Position numbers and translations under genes: made by a program. Shown one piece after another: positions 36,802 to 45,192 of a stretch of DNA of 64,000 bases. The stretch is from the NCBI RefSeq assembly GCF_002812205.1, contig NZ_NPEA01000003.1, forward strand, positions 310,001 through 374,000. Direction: 5' to 3'. Under the pieces are notes generated by a model that saw only the letters and a list, made by a program, of their open reading frames with translations, made no database searches and was not told the DNA's origin. Source of the DNA: Leptospira neocaledonica (GTDB lineage Bacteria > Spirochaetota > Leptospiria > Leptospirales > Leptospiraceae). Within the stretch, counting starts at the first letter, position 1, and each line of letters starts with the position of its first letter.

Positions 36802-37680
36802 TTACTTTTTACCTTCGCCGCTTGCAGGTGAATTTGCAGAACCGGAATTATTCTTAGCCTCGCCCGGCTTTTTACCGGTTCTAGATTGATATACACTTAT
36901 AATTGCCTGTTTTTCTTTTTGGCGATTCTTCTCTTCTGATTCGTTCAATACTTCCAGACAATCGTCCCAGTATTTTACTTCTTCAGGAGTTAGATAATCC
37001 GTTTCTAAAACTTTATTCTTACTGAGTTTCTCTTCTGATTCCAGTTTTCCTTCCTTCGATTTTTCCAGAAGGATCTTAGCTTTATAAAGTTGTAACAGAC
37101 CTTGTTTAGCAAAATATAAATTTTGCCCTTGGTTCCCGATCTCTCTTTCTAACTTAGCCGCCTGCCAAGTATCTCTATAGATCTGAAGATGTTTTTCCAT
37201 TACAGGAATGTACTGTTTGCCGAGTGCTTCGGTGTTCAGCTTTAGATCTACAATCTTAGGTTGGATATCCTTCTCTAATGCGTCGGAACGATTGAATACT
37301 TCTTTTGCCTGAGCCTCTGCAAGTTGATCCAATTTAGTTTTTAAAGTTTGGAATTGATTTCCTGCCAGCTCCCATTCTCCTCTTTGAAAAGAAGATTCTG
37401 CCTTCGCGTAATCGGCAAGGCTCGAGTCCCAGTCTGCCTTCTTCCCGAAATTCAAAAGACTAGTTCTTAAATATCTTAAAGCAACCCAGGATTTTTTACG
37501 CAAAGAATATGCTTTGGATTTTTGATCCACATTCGAGTTAGTCGGTTTGGTCTCCGGACTATCGCTCGGAGCTGTTTTCTTAGCTTCTTGGGAATATGAA
37601 GAAGCAAAGGTGATAAGTGAAACAAGAATTGCCAAAACTAGGGTACGTATAGAGAAGAATGATCTAAAAAATAAACTCAT
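36802..37680 (-). CDS. Secreted helical protein of unknown function
   Basis: ATG 37680 gives a signal peptide SFFSIRTLVLAILVSLITFASSYSQ with cleavage near SYSQ-E. Longer starts upstream would bury it. The mature 265-residue part is rich in Glu, Lys and Ala and looks coiled-coil (KLDQLAEAQAKEVFNRSDALEKDIQ), perhaps weakly TPR-like (AESSFQRGEWELAGNQF). It is presumably periplasmic. It diverges from maf across 72 bp. No function is assigned. Confidence 0.65.
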   Translation of the reverse strand: MSLFFRSFFSIRTLVLAILVSLITFASSYSQEAKKTAPSDSPETKPTNSNVDQKSKAYSLRKKSWVALRYLRTSLLNFGKKADWDSSLADYAKAESSFQRGEWELAGNQFQTLKTKLDQLAEAQAKEVFNRSDALEKDIQPKIVDLKLNTEALGKQYIPVMEKHLQIYRDTWQAAKLEREIGNQGQNLYFAKQGLLQLYKAKILLEKSKEGKLESEEKLSKNKVLETDYLTPEEVKYWDDCLEVLNESEEKNRQKEKQAIISVYQSRTGKKPGEAKNNSGSANSPASGEGKK

Positions 37681-37752
37681 TGGTTCGATCCGTGCGAACA
37701 TTGATACTGGGAAAAGGAGTGTCTGGCAAGGCTTTTCTTTCAGAATGGATAT

Positions 37753-38307
37753 ATGCTTATTCTGAGATCCCAATCTCCTAGAAGAAAAGAGATCTTACAG
37801 TCCTTGGGATTACATTTCCAAATCCAACCTTTGCCCACGGATGAAACTAGTCTTCACGAAGAAACACCTGTTCGTTATTTGGAAAGAGTTACCCTAGCAA
37901 AACTTGGACCCAAGTCAGATACTCCGGAAGAGGTAATCTTAGCCTCCGATACGATCGTAGTTTTTCAAAATAAAATCCTACAAAAACCTGCAGATGTATC
38001 GGAAGCATTCTCCATGATCTCTGAACTTTCCGGAAAAACTCATCAAGTCTACTCCGGACTTGGAATCATGACCGACCGTGAAAAAATTTTCGAGTATGAT
38101 ATTTCAGAAGTGGAATTCCATGCTTGGGAAAAATCTGAAATTTTAGAATATATTAAAATTTGTAAACCTTACGATAAAGCTGGATCTTACGGAATCCAAG
38201 ATCCAAACTCACCTGCCAAAAATTTCCAAGGATCTTATTCTAATATTCTAGGATTTCCGATCCGCAAATTTTTCTTATACCATACTCTTTGGAGCAGGTT
38301 TCTCTAA
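37753..38307 (+). CDS. maf: Maf-like nucleotide pyrophosphatase
   Basis: House-cleaning nucleoside triphosphate pyrophosphatase, hydrolysing dTTP/UTP or modified nucleotides. LILRSQSPRRKEIL (SxSPRR) opens the protein. ILASDTIVVFQNKILQKPADVSEA has the family A-D-T motif, followed by KTHQVYSGLGI (variant of THxVxTG) and DKAGSYGIQ. At 184 residues the length is right. Start ATG 37753 fits the family N-terminus. Substrate class is not resolved. Confidence 0.9.
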   Translation: MLILRSQSPRRKEILQSLGLHFQIQPLPTDETSLHEETPVRYLERVTLAKLGPKSDTPEEVILASDTIVVFQNKILQKPADVSEAFSMISELSGKTHQVYSGLGIMTDREKIFEYDISEVEFHAWEKSEILEYIKICKPYDKAGSYGIQDPNSPAKNFQGSYSNILGFPIRKFFLYHTLWSRFL

Positions 38308-38331
38308 TTTTTGAATTAGGAAGAAAGGGAA

Positions 38332-38553
38332 TTAAACGTAAAGGTCGAGGAATCGACCCTTAGATGCAGAAGATTCTTGAGGTGCAGTACTTCCTTCTGG
38401 ACCGTAAAGTTTCAGAGACTTTCCAATATCAGAAAAATCCCTTTGGCGAATAGGCTCAATTGCAGGAACCCGAGACTGATTTAGGATCGGTTTGATATAA
38501 GTAAGATAATCTTCCTGGGAAGAAATTCTCTGTACGCCGTCGCTGATTCTCAT
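38332..38553 (-). CDS. Small protein of unknown function (73 residues)
   Basis: Reads MRISDGVQRISSQEDYLTYI and ends GRFLDLYV. It has an ordinary protein composition and normal codon use. It fills the gap between maf and holA, on the opposite strand to both. No motif or family is recognised. The ribosome-binding site is weak, so it is a likely but unproven gene. Confidence 0.5.
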   Translation of the reverse strand: MRISDGVQRISSQEDYLTYIKPILNQSRVPAIEPIRQRDFSDIGKSLKLYGPEGSTAPQESSASKGRFLDLYV

Positions 38554-38649
38554 AGAGCCTGAACTTATCTAAAAGATCGGAAAAATCCGCGATCTACTTT
38601 AGGAAAAGAATCGGATCATCCGCTTGACTCCCCTGGAAATCCTTCCAAA

Positions 38650-39753
38650 ATGATTTCCGTGGCTGATACCAAAGTTTCAAATTCTTATGAGAATCTGATC
38701 GATTTTCTCCACAAGACTAAACCTAGCCTGGAATCTTTGCCGCAGGTCCTATTTGTGGTTTCTCAGGATTCATACGAATTTGGAGTCGTCAGTGATCTGT
38801 ACAAAGCAGCTTACAAAAAAAGCGCCGATCCCTATGAGATCGTAGTATTTGTTGCAGAGCCTGGAGATCTGGAGAATTTTCAGAATGAAGCCGGGAACTT
38901 AGATATGTTTGCAGCCCAAAAATTATTCATCATCAAGTCAGGTGTTACATTCTTTAAACCTTGGCTAGGAAAAACAAAATCTAAAATTTCTCCTAAATCT
39001 TTTTCAGTGCCGGATACAGTAAAAATCCTGATTCATTATGATCATTGGGATCTTCCTAAAGAATTGGTCTCTATATTCGGTGACAAAGTTTCTCATTTTA
39101 AATCTTCTAAAATATTTCCTGATAAAAGAAAAGATGCCTTTCTAAGAGCATCCAAAGAGGTGGAAGTCAAATTAGACGACGAGGCAGAAGAGGAATTTTT
39201 ACTCAAAGTTAGTCCGAGTGCAGGCGCGTACTTAAAAAATTTAGAAAAACTAAAATTATACTTAGGTAAGAAGAGTTTTAATCTAGCAGATCTAAAAGAA
39301 GTATTATTCCAAAGCTCCGAATTCAGTTCTTCGGAAATAGTGGATTATTTTTTCGAAAAGGATTACGGTAGATTTTCCCGAGAATTTACCAAATTCAAAA
39401 TAGGAAAGGACTCACTTCTAATCTTTCTATCTTTATTAAAAGATCATTTGGATAAATTAAGAATTTATAAAATTATCCTGAGGATGTACGATAAGGTTTT
39501 GAGCGAAAAAGAACAATCAGATTTGCTTGGGATAGGAGCTTATTCTCCAGCTCGGAAAAATCATACTTTCAAAAGACTCAGAAGAGAAAGTTCTGCATTT
39601 AACGATATGGAAATCAAAGAACTATATGAGTTTTTATTGGAAATGAATCAAAAGATCAAAACCGGCTCCGAAAAAGAAGAAACTGTGTATTATTTCTTCA
39701 GGAAGATGGAGGATTTTTTCCATCCTCGGAATCGAACAGTTCGAACTCGGTGA
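38650..39753 (+). CDS. holA: DNA polymerase III delta subunit
   Basis: Clamp-loader subunit that opens the beta clamp. It has the divergent family layout: an N-terminal Rossmann-like AAA+ domain without a Walker A, KLFIIKSGVTFF (strand), APPENDED-style helical linker with GAYLKNLEKLKLYLGKK (typical delta motif), FSSSEIVDYFFEKDYGRF and LIFLSLLKDHLDKLRIYKII. At 367 residues it has the usual length. ATG 38650 is the first start. The last 56 bp overlap the convergent AAA+ regulator gene. Confidence 0.85.
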   Translation: MISVADTKVSNSYENLIDFLHKTKPSLESLPQVLFVVSQDSYEFGVVSDLYKAAYKKSADPYEIVVFVAEPGDLENFQNEAGNLDMFAAQKLFIIKSGVTFFKPWLGKTKSKISPKSFSVPDTVKILIHYDHWDLPKELVSIFGDKVSHFKSSKIFPDKRKDAFLRASKEVEVKLDDEAEEEFLLKVSPSAGAYLKNLEKLKLYLGKKSFNLADLKEVLFQSSEFSSSEIVDYFFEKDYGRFSREFTKFKIGKDSLLIFLSLLKDHLDKLRIYKIILRMYDKVLSEKEQSDLLGIGAYSPARKNHTFKRLRRESSAFNDMEIKELYEFLLEMNQKIKTGSEKEETVYYFFRKMEDFFHPRNRTVRTR

Positions 39754-40594
39754 TCTTCCTATAAATTGTTCTTTCAGATATTCCTAATATTCTCGCAGCC
39801 TTTTCTCTATTACCATTTACAAGGATCAAATTACGTCTGATAATTTCCCTTTCATAATCTCTGAGAGGAATTCCAGTACGAACGGACAGATTATCGTTTT
39901 GTTTGTATCCTGTTTCGAATAATTCAGGAGGAAGATGTTTTGTATCCAAGGTCTTCACATTATGCATGGATACCATTGCTTCTAGCAGGTTCTTTAACTG
40001 ATGAAGGTTACCTGGATAATCGTACTCTAATAAGAACTTTCCTAACTTTTCGGAAATTTTAATATTCTTCCGATTATACCTTTTACCAATCAGATCCAAA
40101 AAGAATCTAGTTAAAGGAGGAATATCTTCCTTTCTATCCCTTAATGTAGGAATTTTAACCTGAAGAGTTTGGATTTCCGTCATCAAGGATTCTTGTAATT
40201 TTCCAGATTTCACTTTTTCCGTAAGATCAGGCTCATCTGAAAGTAAGTATCTATTCTTCCCTTTTTCAGTCCGAATCTTTTGTAAAAGTTGCACCTGCAA
40301 ACTTGGATTCAAATTTGAGATTGCTTCTAAAAAGATCGTTACTCCGGCTTTGCCGTCTAACTTTGAAAAGATGTCAGAAGTCTCTTCTTCCGATTCGGAA
40401 ACGGAAAAATCGAAAACCTGGTATTGAGGAAACCGATCTTTACAAAAGGAATGAAACAAGTAACCTAAATAACTTTTTCCGGTCCCAGCTTCTCCTAAGA
40501 ATAGGATGGGGAGATCGGAAGAAACCGCTTGTTTCATTCGATCCAGAATTTTACGAGTAGATGGGGATAATGCGATAAAATTAGATTCTTCCAT
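39698..40594 (-). CDS. Sigma-54-activator-like AAA+ protein lacking GAFTGA
   Basis: 298 residues related to bacterial enhancer-binding proteins, but reduced. Walker A is intact (FLGEAGTGKSYLGYLFH). The region between A and B is short and has no ESELFGHEKGAFTGA loop. Walker B reads GVTIFLEAISNL in place of GGTLFLDEI, losing the usual Asp-Glu pair. Arg-finger-like PTLRDRKEDIPPL and a Fis-type helix-turn-helix (NREKAARILGISERTIYRKI) remain. Without GAFTGA it should not open sigma-54 complexes, so it may be a DNA-binding regulator of another kind. No receiver domain is present. Confidence 0.75.
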   Translation of the reverse strand: MEESNFIALSPSTRKILDRMKQAVSSDLPILFLGEAGTGKSYLGYLFHSFCKDRFPQYQVFDFSVSESEEETSDIFSKLDGKAGVTIFLEAISNLNPSLQVQLLQKIRTEKGKNRYLLSDEPDLTEKVKSGKLQESLMTEIQTLQVKIPTLRDRKEDIPPLTRFFLDLIGKRYNRKNIKISEKLGKFLLEYDYPGNLHQLKNLLEAMVSMHNVKTLDTKHLPPELFETGYKQNDNLSVRTGIPLRDYEREIIRRNLILVNGNREKAARILGISERTIYRKITEFELFDSEDGKNPPSS

Positions 40595-40601
40595 GGCTCT
40601 G

Positions 40602-42242
40602 CTACGGCTGAGAAACTTCCAGGATCTCTCCCTTTACTAAACAATCGAATTTGAATTTTTCCGTGTTTCTCAAATAATTTCGAGCAACGGATGGATCACA
40701 TTCCAAAATTTTAGCAGTAGAGAAAGTATATCGTTCTAACGAATCCGGTATTACTTCGACCCCCTCCGAAGAAAAAGAGGATGAAAGAAACGTCACTGCC
40801 CACACTCCTTTTTTTCCTTCCGAGAATCCCAAAGCGTTCGGGACTCGGATCCAGAATGCCTTAGACCCCGATTTTACTAGAACCTTCGGAAAATTTCCAA
40901 AATATTCCGAGTTGGACGCTTCGCTTACGGAGTTAGAAAATAAAAATGCAAAATTACTGCGGACCGGCTCAGAAGTGAGGATTTTCTCCTTCTTCACTTC
41001 TTCATAAATACTTCCTAAACTCCAAGGATTTAAGAATTCTCCCAAGGAATACTTACCTGAAAATTCTACTTTTTCGAGCGCTGAGTCCTCAATTTTCATT
41101 TTTGAATCGGGAGAAGCACCAGTGCTGTATAATTTTCCTTCTTTGAATACTAGAGTTTTAGAATCTCTCGGAGTGACTATTTTCTGAAAATAGGAAACTT
41201 CTCGAAATTCTGCTCCTCTTTTTGCTGCTTCTTTATGTTCCCTACGAGCTTCCGGCCCAGCGTAAGAAGAATATAGAATGGAAACTTTTGCTCCGATCAA
41301 GCTTAATCCTTCGATAGCAGCGCCGTAGCCGGCAATCGAATTAGAGGCTTTAGCGTTTGTAAGAATGCTAATCATTCTTTCCTTCTTCTTTCCTGGAGAA
41401 TCTTCCGAACTTAGAATCCTTCTTAATCGAAGAAGTGCGTTCGTGAGATCTTGAGTATTAGATTTTCCTTCAGATTTAAAATCCTTCCATTGTTTGATAA
41501 GCTCAGAACGGGTGGATTCAGGAAAAACTTTGGACCCGTTCTCACTGAAAACAACCAGACGAAATTTTGTTTCGGGTTGCCAAGAGATCGCTTCTAATTG
41601 CGACATAAATTCTTTTCTTTCGGGCGCGTAAGAATAAGAAGAATCAAGCACTATGATTTGAGATTTTGCCGCTCGGACAGGTTCTCTCGAATATTCTTTT
41701 ACTTTCTTTTTGGGAACCAAAGGAAAGGAATCCTTGGTCAACTTCTCTAAGATCTCGAACAAATCTTTTCTACCTATGATTGAGTATTCTTCCATTTTAG
41801 AAAGATTACAATCATACACGGAGCGATCGATTCGGATCTTCTCCTCAATTGATAACTGGTCTCGAACTACATAATCCGGTTTGAGTCGGGAACAAGTTTG
41901 TTTAAATTTTTCTCTTGAGACCTGAGGAATTAGAAAATCTTTTATTTCCGGATCTGAGTTCGGAGAGAGTTGCTCCTTTATCTGAACAGAATAGATTCTG
42001 GTCGCGTAGAACTGGCCTAATTTAGCTAACTCGTAAGGCTTTTCTCCCGTTCCTTCTAACGATTGTGGAGCTTGTCCTTCCCAATTTCCGGGAAGAAATA
42101 CAACTGTCGTCGCTATTGCGTCGCTAGTCGCCAGAGTTAGCAGAACAAAAAGATAATTTCGGAAATTTTTTGACAATTGTGCGCTGCGAATAAATATTTT
42201 TTTACCAAAAAGTTGGCTGCTTTTAAATTTAAACGTATTCAT
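40602..42242 (-). CDS. Secreted protein with von Willebrand A-like domain
   Basis: 546 residues with a signal (NFRNYLFVLLTLATSDAIA) after an unusual polar leader of about 25 residues. In the middle, SQIIVLDSSYSYAPERKEFM carries a MIDAS-type DxSxS, and TQDLTNALLRLRRIL and RMISILTNAKASNS fit later strands of a vWA fold. The flanks are unknown. It would bind a divalent metal and a protein partner in the periplasm or at the surface (inference). It ends 7 bp before the AAA+ regulator gene and diverges from lipL21. Confidence 0.6.
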   Translation of the reverse strand: MNTFKFKSSQLFGKKIFIRSAQLSKNFRNYLFVLLTLATSDAIATTVVFLPGNWEGQAPQSLEGTGEKPYELAKLGQFYATRIYSVQIKEQLSPNSDPEIKDFLIPQVSREKFKQTCSRLKPDYVVRDQLSIEEKIRIDRSVYDCNLSKMEEYSIIGRKDLFEILEKLTKDSFPLVPKKKVKEYSREPVRAAKSQIIVLDSSYSYAPERKEFMSQLEAISWQPETKFRLVVFSENGSKVFPESTRSELIKQWKDFKSEGKSNTQDLTNALLRLRRILSSEDSPGKKKERMISILTNAKASNSIAGYGAAIEGLSLIGAKVSILYSSYAGPEARREHKEAAKRGAEFREVSYFQKIVTPRDSKTLVFKEGKLYSTGASPDSKMKIEDSALEKVEFSGKYSLGEFLNPWSLGSIYEEVKKEKILTSEPVRSNFAFLFSNSVSEASNSEYFGNFPKVLVKSGSKAFWIRVPNALGFSEGKKGVWAVTFLSSSFSSEGVEVIPDSLERYTFSTAKILECDPSVARNYLRNTEKFKFDCLVKGEILEVSQP

Positions 42243-42253
42243 TAAAAAATGGC

Positions 42254-42280
42254 TTGCGGAATCCGTTTAATGGATATATT
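42254..42280 (+). promoter_or_regulatory. Possible sigma-70 promoter of lipL21
   Basis: TTGCGG (42254-42259) and TATATT (42275-42280), 15 bp apart, precede the strong ribosome site AAGGAG at 42299. The spacer is short, so this is tentative. A highly expressed lipoprotein is expected to have a strong promoter here. Confidence 0.35.
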
Positions 42281-42310
42281 CCTCAATTCCATCTGATCAA
42301 GGAGAAAATG

Positions 42311-42865
42311 ATGATCAAGAAAGTAATCGTTATTGCACTGTCTGCTGCATTACTTACCTATTGCGGAGCTAATACTGCACAAAAAGACGCTACTTCCGTT
42401 GGAGACGGAGGATGGTCTTTCGAAGGTTGGGGTGGACCACCTGAGCAAAGAAACGACGGTAAAACTCCAAGAGACACTAATCCTAAAGACTATTATTACA
42501 TGAAGTTCGCTTCTCGTGCTTCTGCGAAAGCTGTAGCTAAAAAAAGTCTCGCGATGATGCAGTCTACTTGCCGCGAAGCTTCTCGCTTACAAGGTGCTTC
42601 CGACGTTGTTAAGAAAATGGTCGGTGAGACTGTAGAATCTGCATCCGGAGTTTCCGACGGTGAAGCAACTGCTTCCGTTATCGTTGGTACTTCTGCAGGT
42701 ATCGTAAAAGGAGTGGGAGTTTACGAATGTAAAGCTACCGGTCCAGGTTCCGATCCTAATGATGTTTCTAAAGACAACTGGGAAGAATGCCAGTGTGTTA
42801 TTTACGCTAAATTTCCTGGTGGACGCGACGCTCTCGTAGCTAAAGCTCAAGAAGTTGGTAAATAA
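42311..42865 (+). CDS. lipL21: Outer membrane lipoprotein LipL21
   Basis: 184-residue lipoprotein. Signal IKKVIVIALSAALLTYC ends in Cys, then GANTAQKDATS. The mature sequence contains WSFEGWGGPPEQRNDGK, CREASRLQGASDVVKKM and CQCVIYAKFPGG, which match my memory of LipL21, an abundant outer-membrane lipoprotein of Leptospira reported to bind peptidoglycan. AAGGAG lies six bases before ATG 42311; another ATG directly in front is also possible. A strong terminator follows. The exact orthology should be taken as likely rather than certain. Confidence 0.75.
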   Translation: MIKKVIVIALSAALLTYCGANTAQKDATSVGDGGWSFEGWGGPPEQRNDGKTPRDTNPKDYYYMKFASRASAKAVAKKSLAMMQSTCREASRLQGASDVVKKMVGETVESASGVSDGEATASVIVGTSAGIVKGVGVYECKATGPGSDPNDVSKDNWEECQCVIYAKFPGGRDALVAKAQEVGK

Positions 42866-42904
42866 TATTAATTCAGTTTGAGTTTTTTACTCTAATTGAA
42901 ATGG

Positions 42905-42932
42905 AAAACCCCGCCTTATGGTGGGGTTTTTT
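42905..42932 (+). terminator. Rho-independent terminator after lipL21
   Basis: Inverted repeat AACCCCGCC / GGTGGGGTT (one G-T pair) with loop TTAT, then a T-run. It stands 40 bp after the lipL21 stop and may also serve the convergent gene on the minus strand. Confidence 0.85.
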
Positions 42933-42945
42933 ATTTAGTTCCAGG

Positions 42946-43698
42946 TTACTCTGTAATTGTTAGTCCATACTCACTAGCAAGAGTATTTGCATCTTCCAAA
43001 TAAGCATCACCTTTCTCTGCTACAGCTTTTAAAGCTTTTGCAGCGGCAGTCTTTAGCTCTTCTTGTTTAGCAGGATCTGTCGCCTTTTCTGCTTCAATAA
43101 GCTTATTACTAGCAGTTTTTAGGTTACGAATACTGTCTCCAAGTAGAGGGTCTTTTGAAATACTTGGTGAGTCAGGTTGGATCCAAACATCATAAAGATT
43201 ATTCAATTTACCGCCTTTTATGATCGCAGCATAGCAACGAACTTTTGAAAAGTCACCACTCGCTTCTAATTCGAAGCAAGACATTCCTCTCTCCAATTTT
43301 CCTTTTGAAGGGGAGGTTAGTGAGTTTTTAGCAAATGCTTGTGCACCGTCGGCAATTACAAATAATACTGCATCAAAGAAGTTTTTCAACGCGGCGTATC
43401 CTTCTTTACCATCTACGGTCCTTACCTTAATATATTCCGCAGTAGTCTTTACACCTTTGGAATCGGTGGATTCGTGATTTACGATTTCCAAACCGGTAAC
43501 TTCTTCATTTCCGTATACAATAGTTAGCTGTTCCGACTTTTCAGTTGTTCCAGGTTTTTTGTAAATCCACTGATCCCAACCGGAATATTTGGTTCCGATA
43601 ATTTGAGCAGTCGGGGCTTCTTCCTGTTTCTTGCAAGCAGCTAAAAACAAGATTGCGAGCATTAATATTACACTCGAAAGCTTTTTGCCTATTTTCAT
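42946..43698 (-). CDS. Predicted lipoprotein, possible SH3-like
   Basis: 250 residues. Signal SSVILMLAILFLAACKKQ has a good lipobox (LAAC). A stretch EYIKVRTVDGKEGYAALKNF is reminiscent of SH3b folds. The C-terminal part is helical and Ala/Lys-rich (KAVAEKGDAYLEDANTLASEYG). AGGAGG is well placed about ten bases before the ATG. Its specific function is unknown. It is convergent with lipL21, and is followed on the plus strand by another SH3-like lipoprotein. Confidence 0.65.
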   Translation of the reverse strand: MKIGKKLSSVILMLAILFLAACKKQEEAPTAQIIGTKYSGWDQWIYKKPGTTEKSEQLTIVYGNEEVTGLEIVNHESTDSKGVKTTAEYIKVRTVDGKEGYAALKNFFDAVLFVIADGAQAFAKNSLTSPSKGKLERGMSCFELEASGDFSKVRCYAAIIKGGKLNNLYDVWIQPDSPSISKDPLLGDSIRNLKTASNKLIEAEKATDPAKQEELKTAAAKALKAVAEKGDAYLEDANTLASEYGLTITE

Positions 43699-43810
43699 CT
43701 AAATGTATCCTCCTAAAGGAAATTCATAATCAGTCTATTATGAAAAATTCTTGTCAATCTCAATCTCAATACAAGAATCTGGTGACTAACGTGTTCGAAT
43801 TTCCTACTTT

Positions 43811-45139
43811 ATGAAATACCTAAACCCCTTTAATTCAGCCTTTTTTTTTCTAATCCTAGTCGTTTCTTTTTTCTGGTCTTGTGCCTCCTCTGGAGGTAAA
43901 GGGTTCGGATACGTAACTGGAAATGCAGTTTCCCTTTATGAAAAACCCTCTGCGAAGAGCAAGAAGCTAGTTCAAATCGGTTCTTCTTCAAATTACGAAG
44001 TAATAGAAGCAGGGATTCCTGATAAAGAAAACGGCTCTAAAGTACTTTGGTACAAAATTAGTAGCCCTAAAGGTTCCGGATATCTTTCTTACGACGAAGA
44101 ATTAGTAAAAGCAAATATAGCCACATTTTTACCGCCTAAGAATGATCGATTTGCATTGGTAACAGCAAACCCGTTACAACTTCGAGAGCAGCCGACTTTA
44201 AAATCAAAAGTTCTCGCGAAGTTACCTGCAAAAACACTAGTAGAGATTCAAAATGAATCAAAACAGGAGTCAAAGTTAGATGGAAAGTCAGGTAGCTGGC
44301 TCCAAATCAAAACTACAGATGGAAAATCAGGTTACGCATACTCCGCTTACTTAATGAGAGCAGCAACCGCAGAAGAACTGAAAGCGATCGAAAATTTAGT
44401 GGTAAGTGACTCTGGCTGGGCAGACGTTATCGGGACTCCGAACTTAGTTTACAGATTCGAAAACGGTAAATTCCTATTTTCCAAAAAACCTTCAGATTTC
44501 CCAGGAATCGGACAGGCATTCCCGTTCGAAAACAAAGTAATTACTCCTAAAAGTAAAGTTTTCTATAGTTTCGGAAAATCTAATATATATGTTGGTTCGG
44601 AGTTTGTAAAAACTTATCCTGATTATTCTACTTTAAGTTTAAGACATCTGTCACCTGATTTTGATAAAAAACTTGCAGAGGCTATCATCAAGAACATTTC
44701 GAAGGATACGGATTTTGAAAAAACAACTTATGAAGAAACTTCCTTCGGTAAAAGATCAATTTATCAAGTAAGTCATTTAGAAAAGAAAAAGTCTAGTTAT
44801 GAAGAATATAATATTCTGTATTTCTTTCTAAAAGATGGGGGTAATTACACCATGTTAGAAGGGGATTTCAGAGACGTAGATATTACGGACATCGATAACG
44901 ATGGAACCCCGGAAATCGTTTCCTCTTATTCGGAAGGTAGAAGCGGTTATTCATATACTAAAATTTATAGATTTAACGGTTCTAAATTCGAGCTGTTGAT
45001 TCAGAATAATGACGAATGTTCTTATATAACTTATTCTTCCGGCTCTGGTACGATAACCGAAAATACAGGATTATGCGAAGGGCAGACGAACAGAGAAATC
45101 ACTTACAAATTAGTGAAAGGTAAATTAGTACAAAATTAA
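43811..45139 (+). CDS. SH3b-domain lipoprotein
   Basis: 442 residues. Signal AFFFLILVVSFFWSC ends at a lipobox Cys followed by ASSGGK. Two SH3b domains occur: about residues 30-95 (GNAVSLYEKPSAKSKKLVQI) and 115-190 (ANPLQLREQPTLKSKVLAKLP ... SGYAYSAYLM). The C-terminal part contains an FG-GAP/Dx(D/N) calcium-like stretch, DVDITDIDNDGTPEIVSSY. It is probably anchored in the envelope and binds peptidoglycan or a partner (inference). Its start region has a weak ribosome site. Confidence 0.65.
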   Translation: MKYLNPFNSAFFFLILVVSFFWSCASSGGKGFGYVTGNAVSLYEKPSAKSKKLVQIGSSSNYEVIEAGIPDKENGSKVLWYKISSPKGSGYLSYDEELVKANIATFLPPKNDRFALVTANPLQLREQPTLKSKVLAKLPAKTLVEIQNESKQESKLDGKSGSWLQIKTTDGKSGYAYSAYLMRAATAEELKAIENLVVSDSGWADVIGTPNLVYRFENGKFLFSKKPSDFPGIGQAFPFENKVITPKSKVFYSFGKSNIYVGSEFVKTYPDYSTLSLRHLSPDFDKKLAEAIIKNISKDTDFEKTTYEETSFGKRSIYQVSHLEKKKSSYEEYNILYFFLKDGGNYTMLEGDFRDVDITDIDNDGTPEIVSSYSEGRSGYSYTKIYRFNGSKFELLIQNNDECSYITYSSGSGTITENTGLCEGQTNREITYKLVKGKLVQN

Positions 45140-45154
45140 TTTACTTAATATCTA

Positions 45155-45192
45155 AAAGAGTTCGGATAGGTTTTATCTTATCCGGATTCTTT
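45155..45192. terminator. Strong hairpin shared by convergent genes
   Basis: Left arm 45155-45168 (AAAGAGTTCGGATA) pairs with right arm 45179-45192 (TATCCGGATTCTTT) over 14 bp with two G-T pairs; loop 10 nt, then T-rich sequence. It overlaps the last codons of the minus-strand cytochrome gene and stands just after the plus-strand SH3 lipoprotein gene. Probably a bidirectional terminator. Confidence 0.6.

Noticed and set aside
38308..38330. Small hairpin CTAATT/AATTAG after maf
   Set aside because: Stem is short and AT-only with no T-run, so terminator activity is doubtful.
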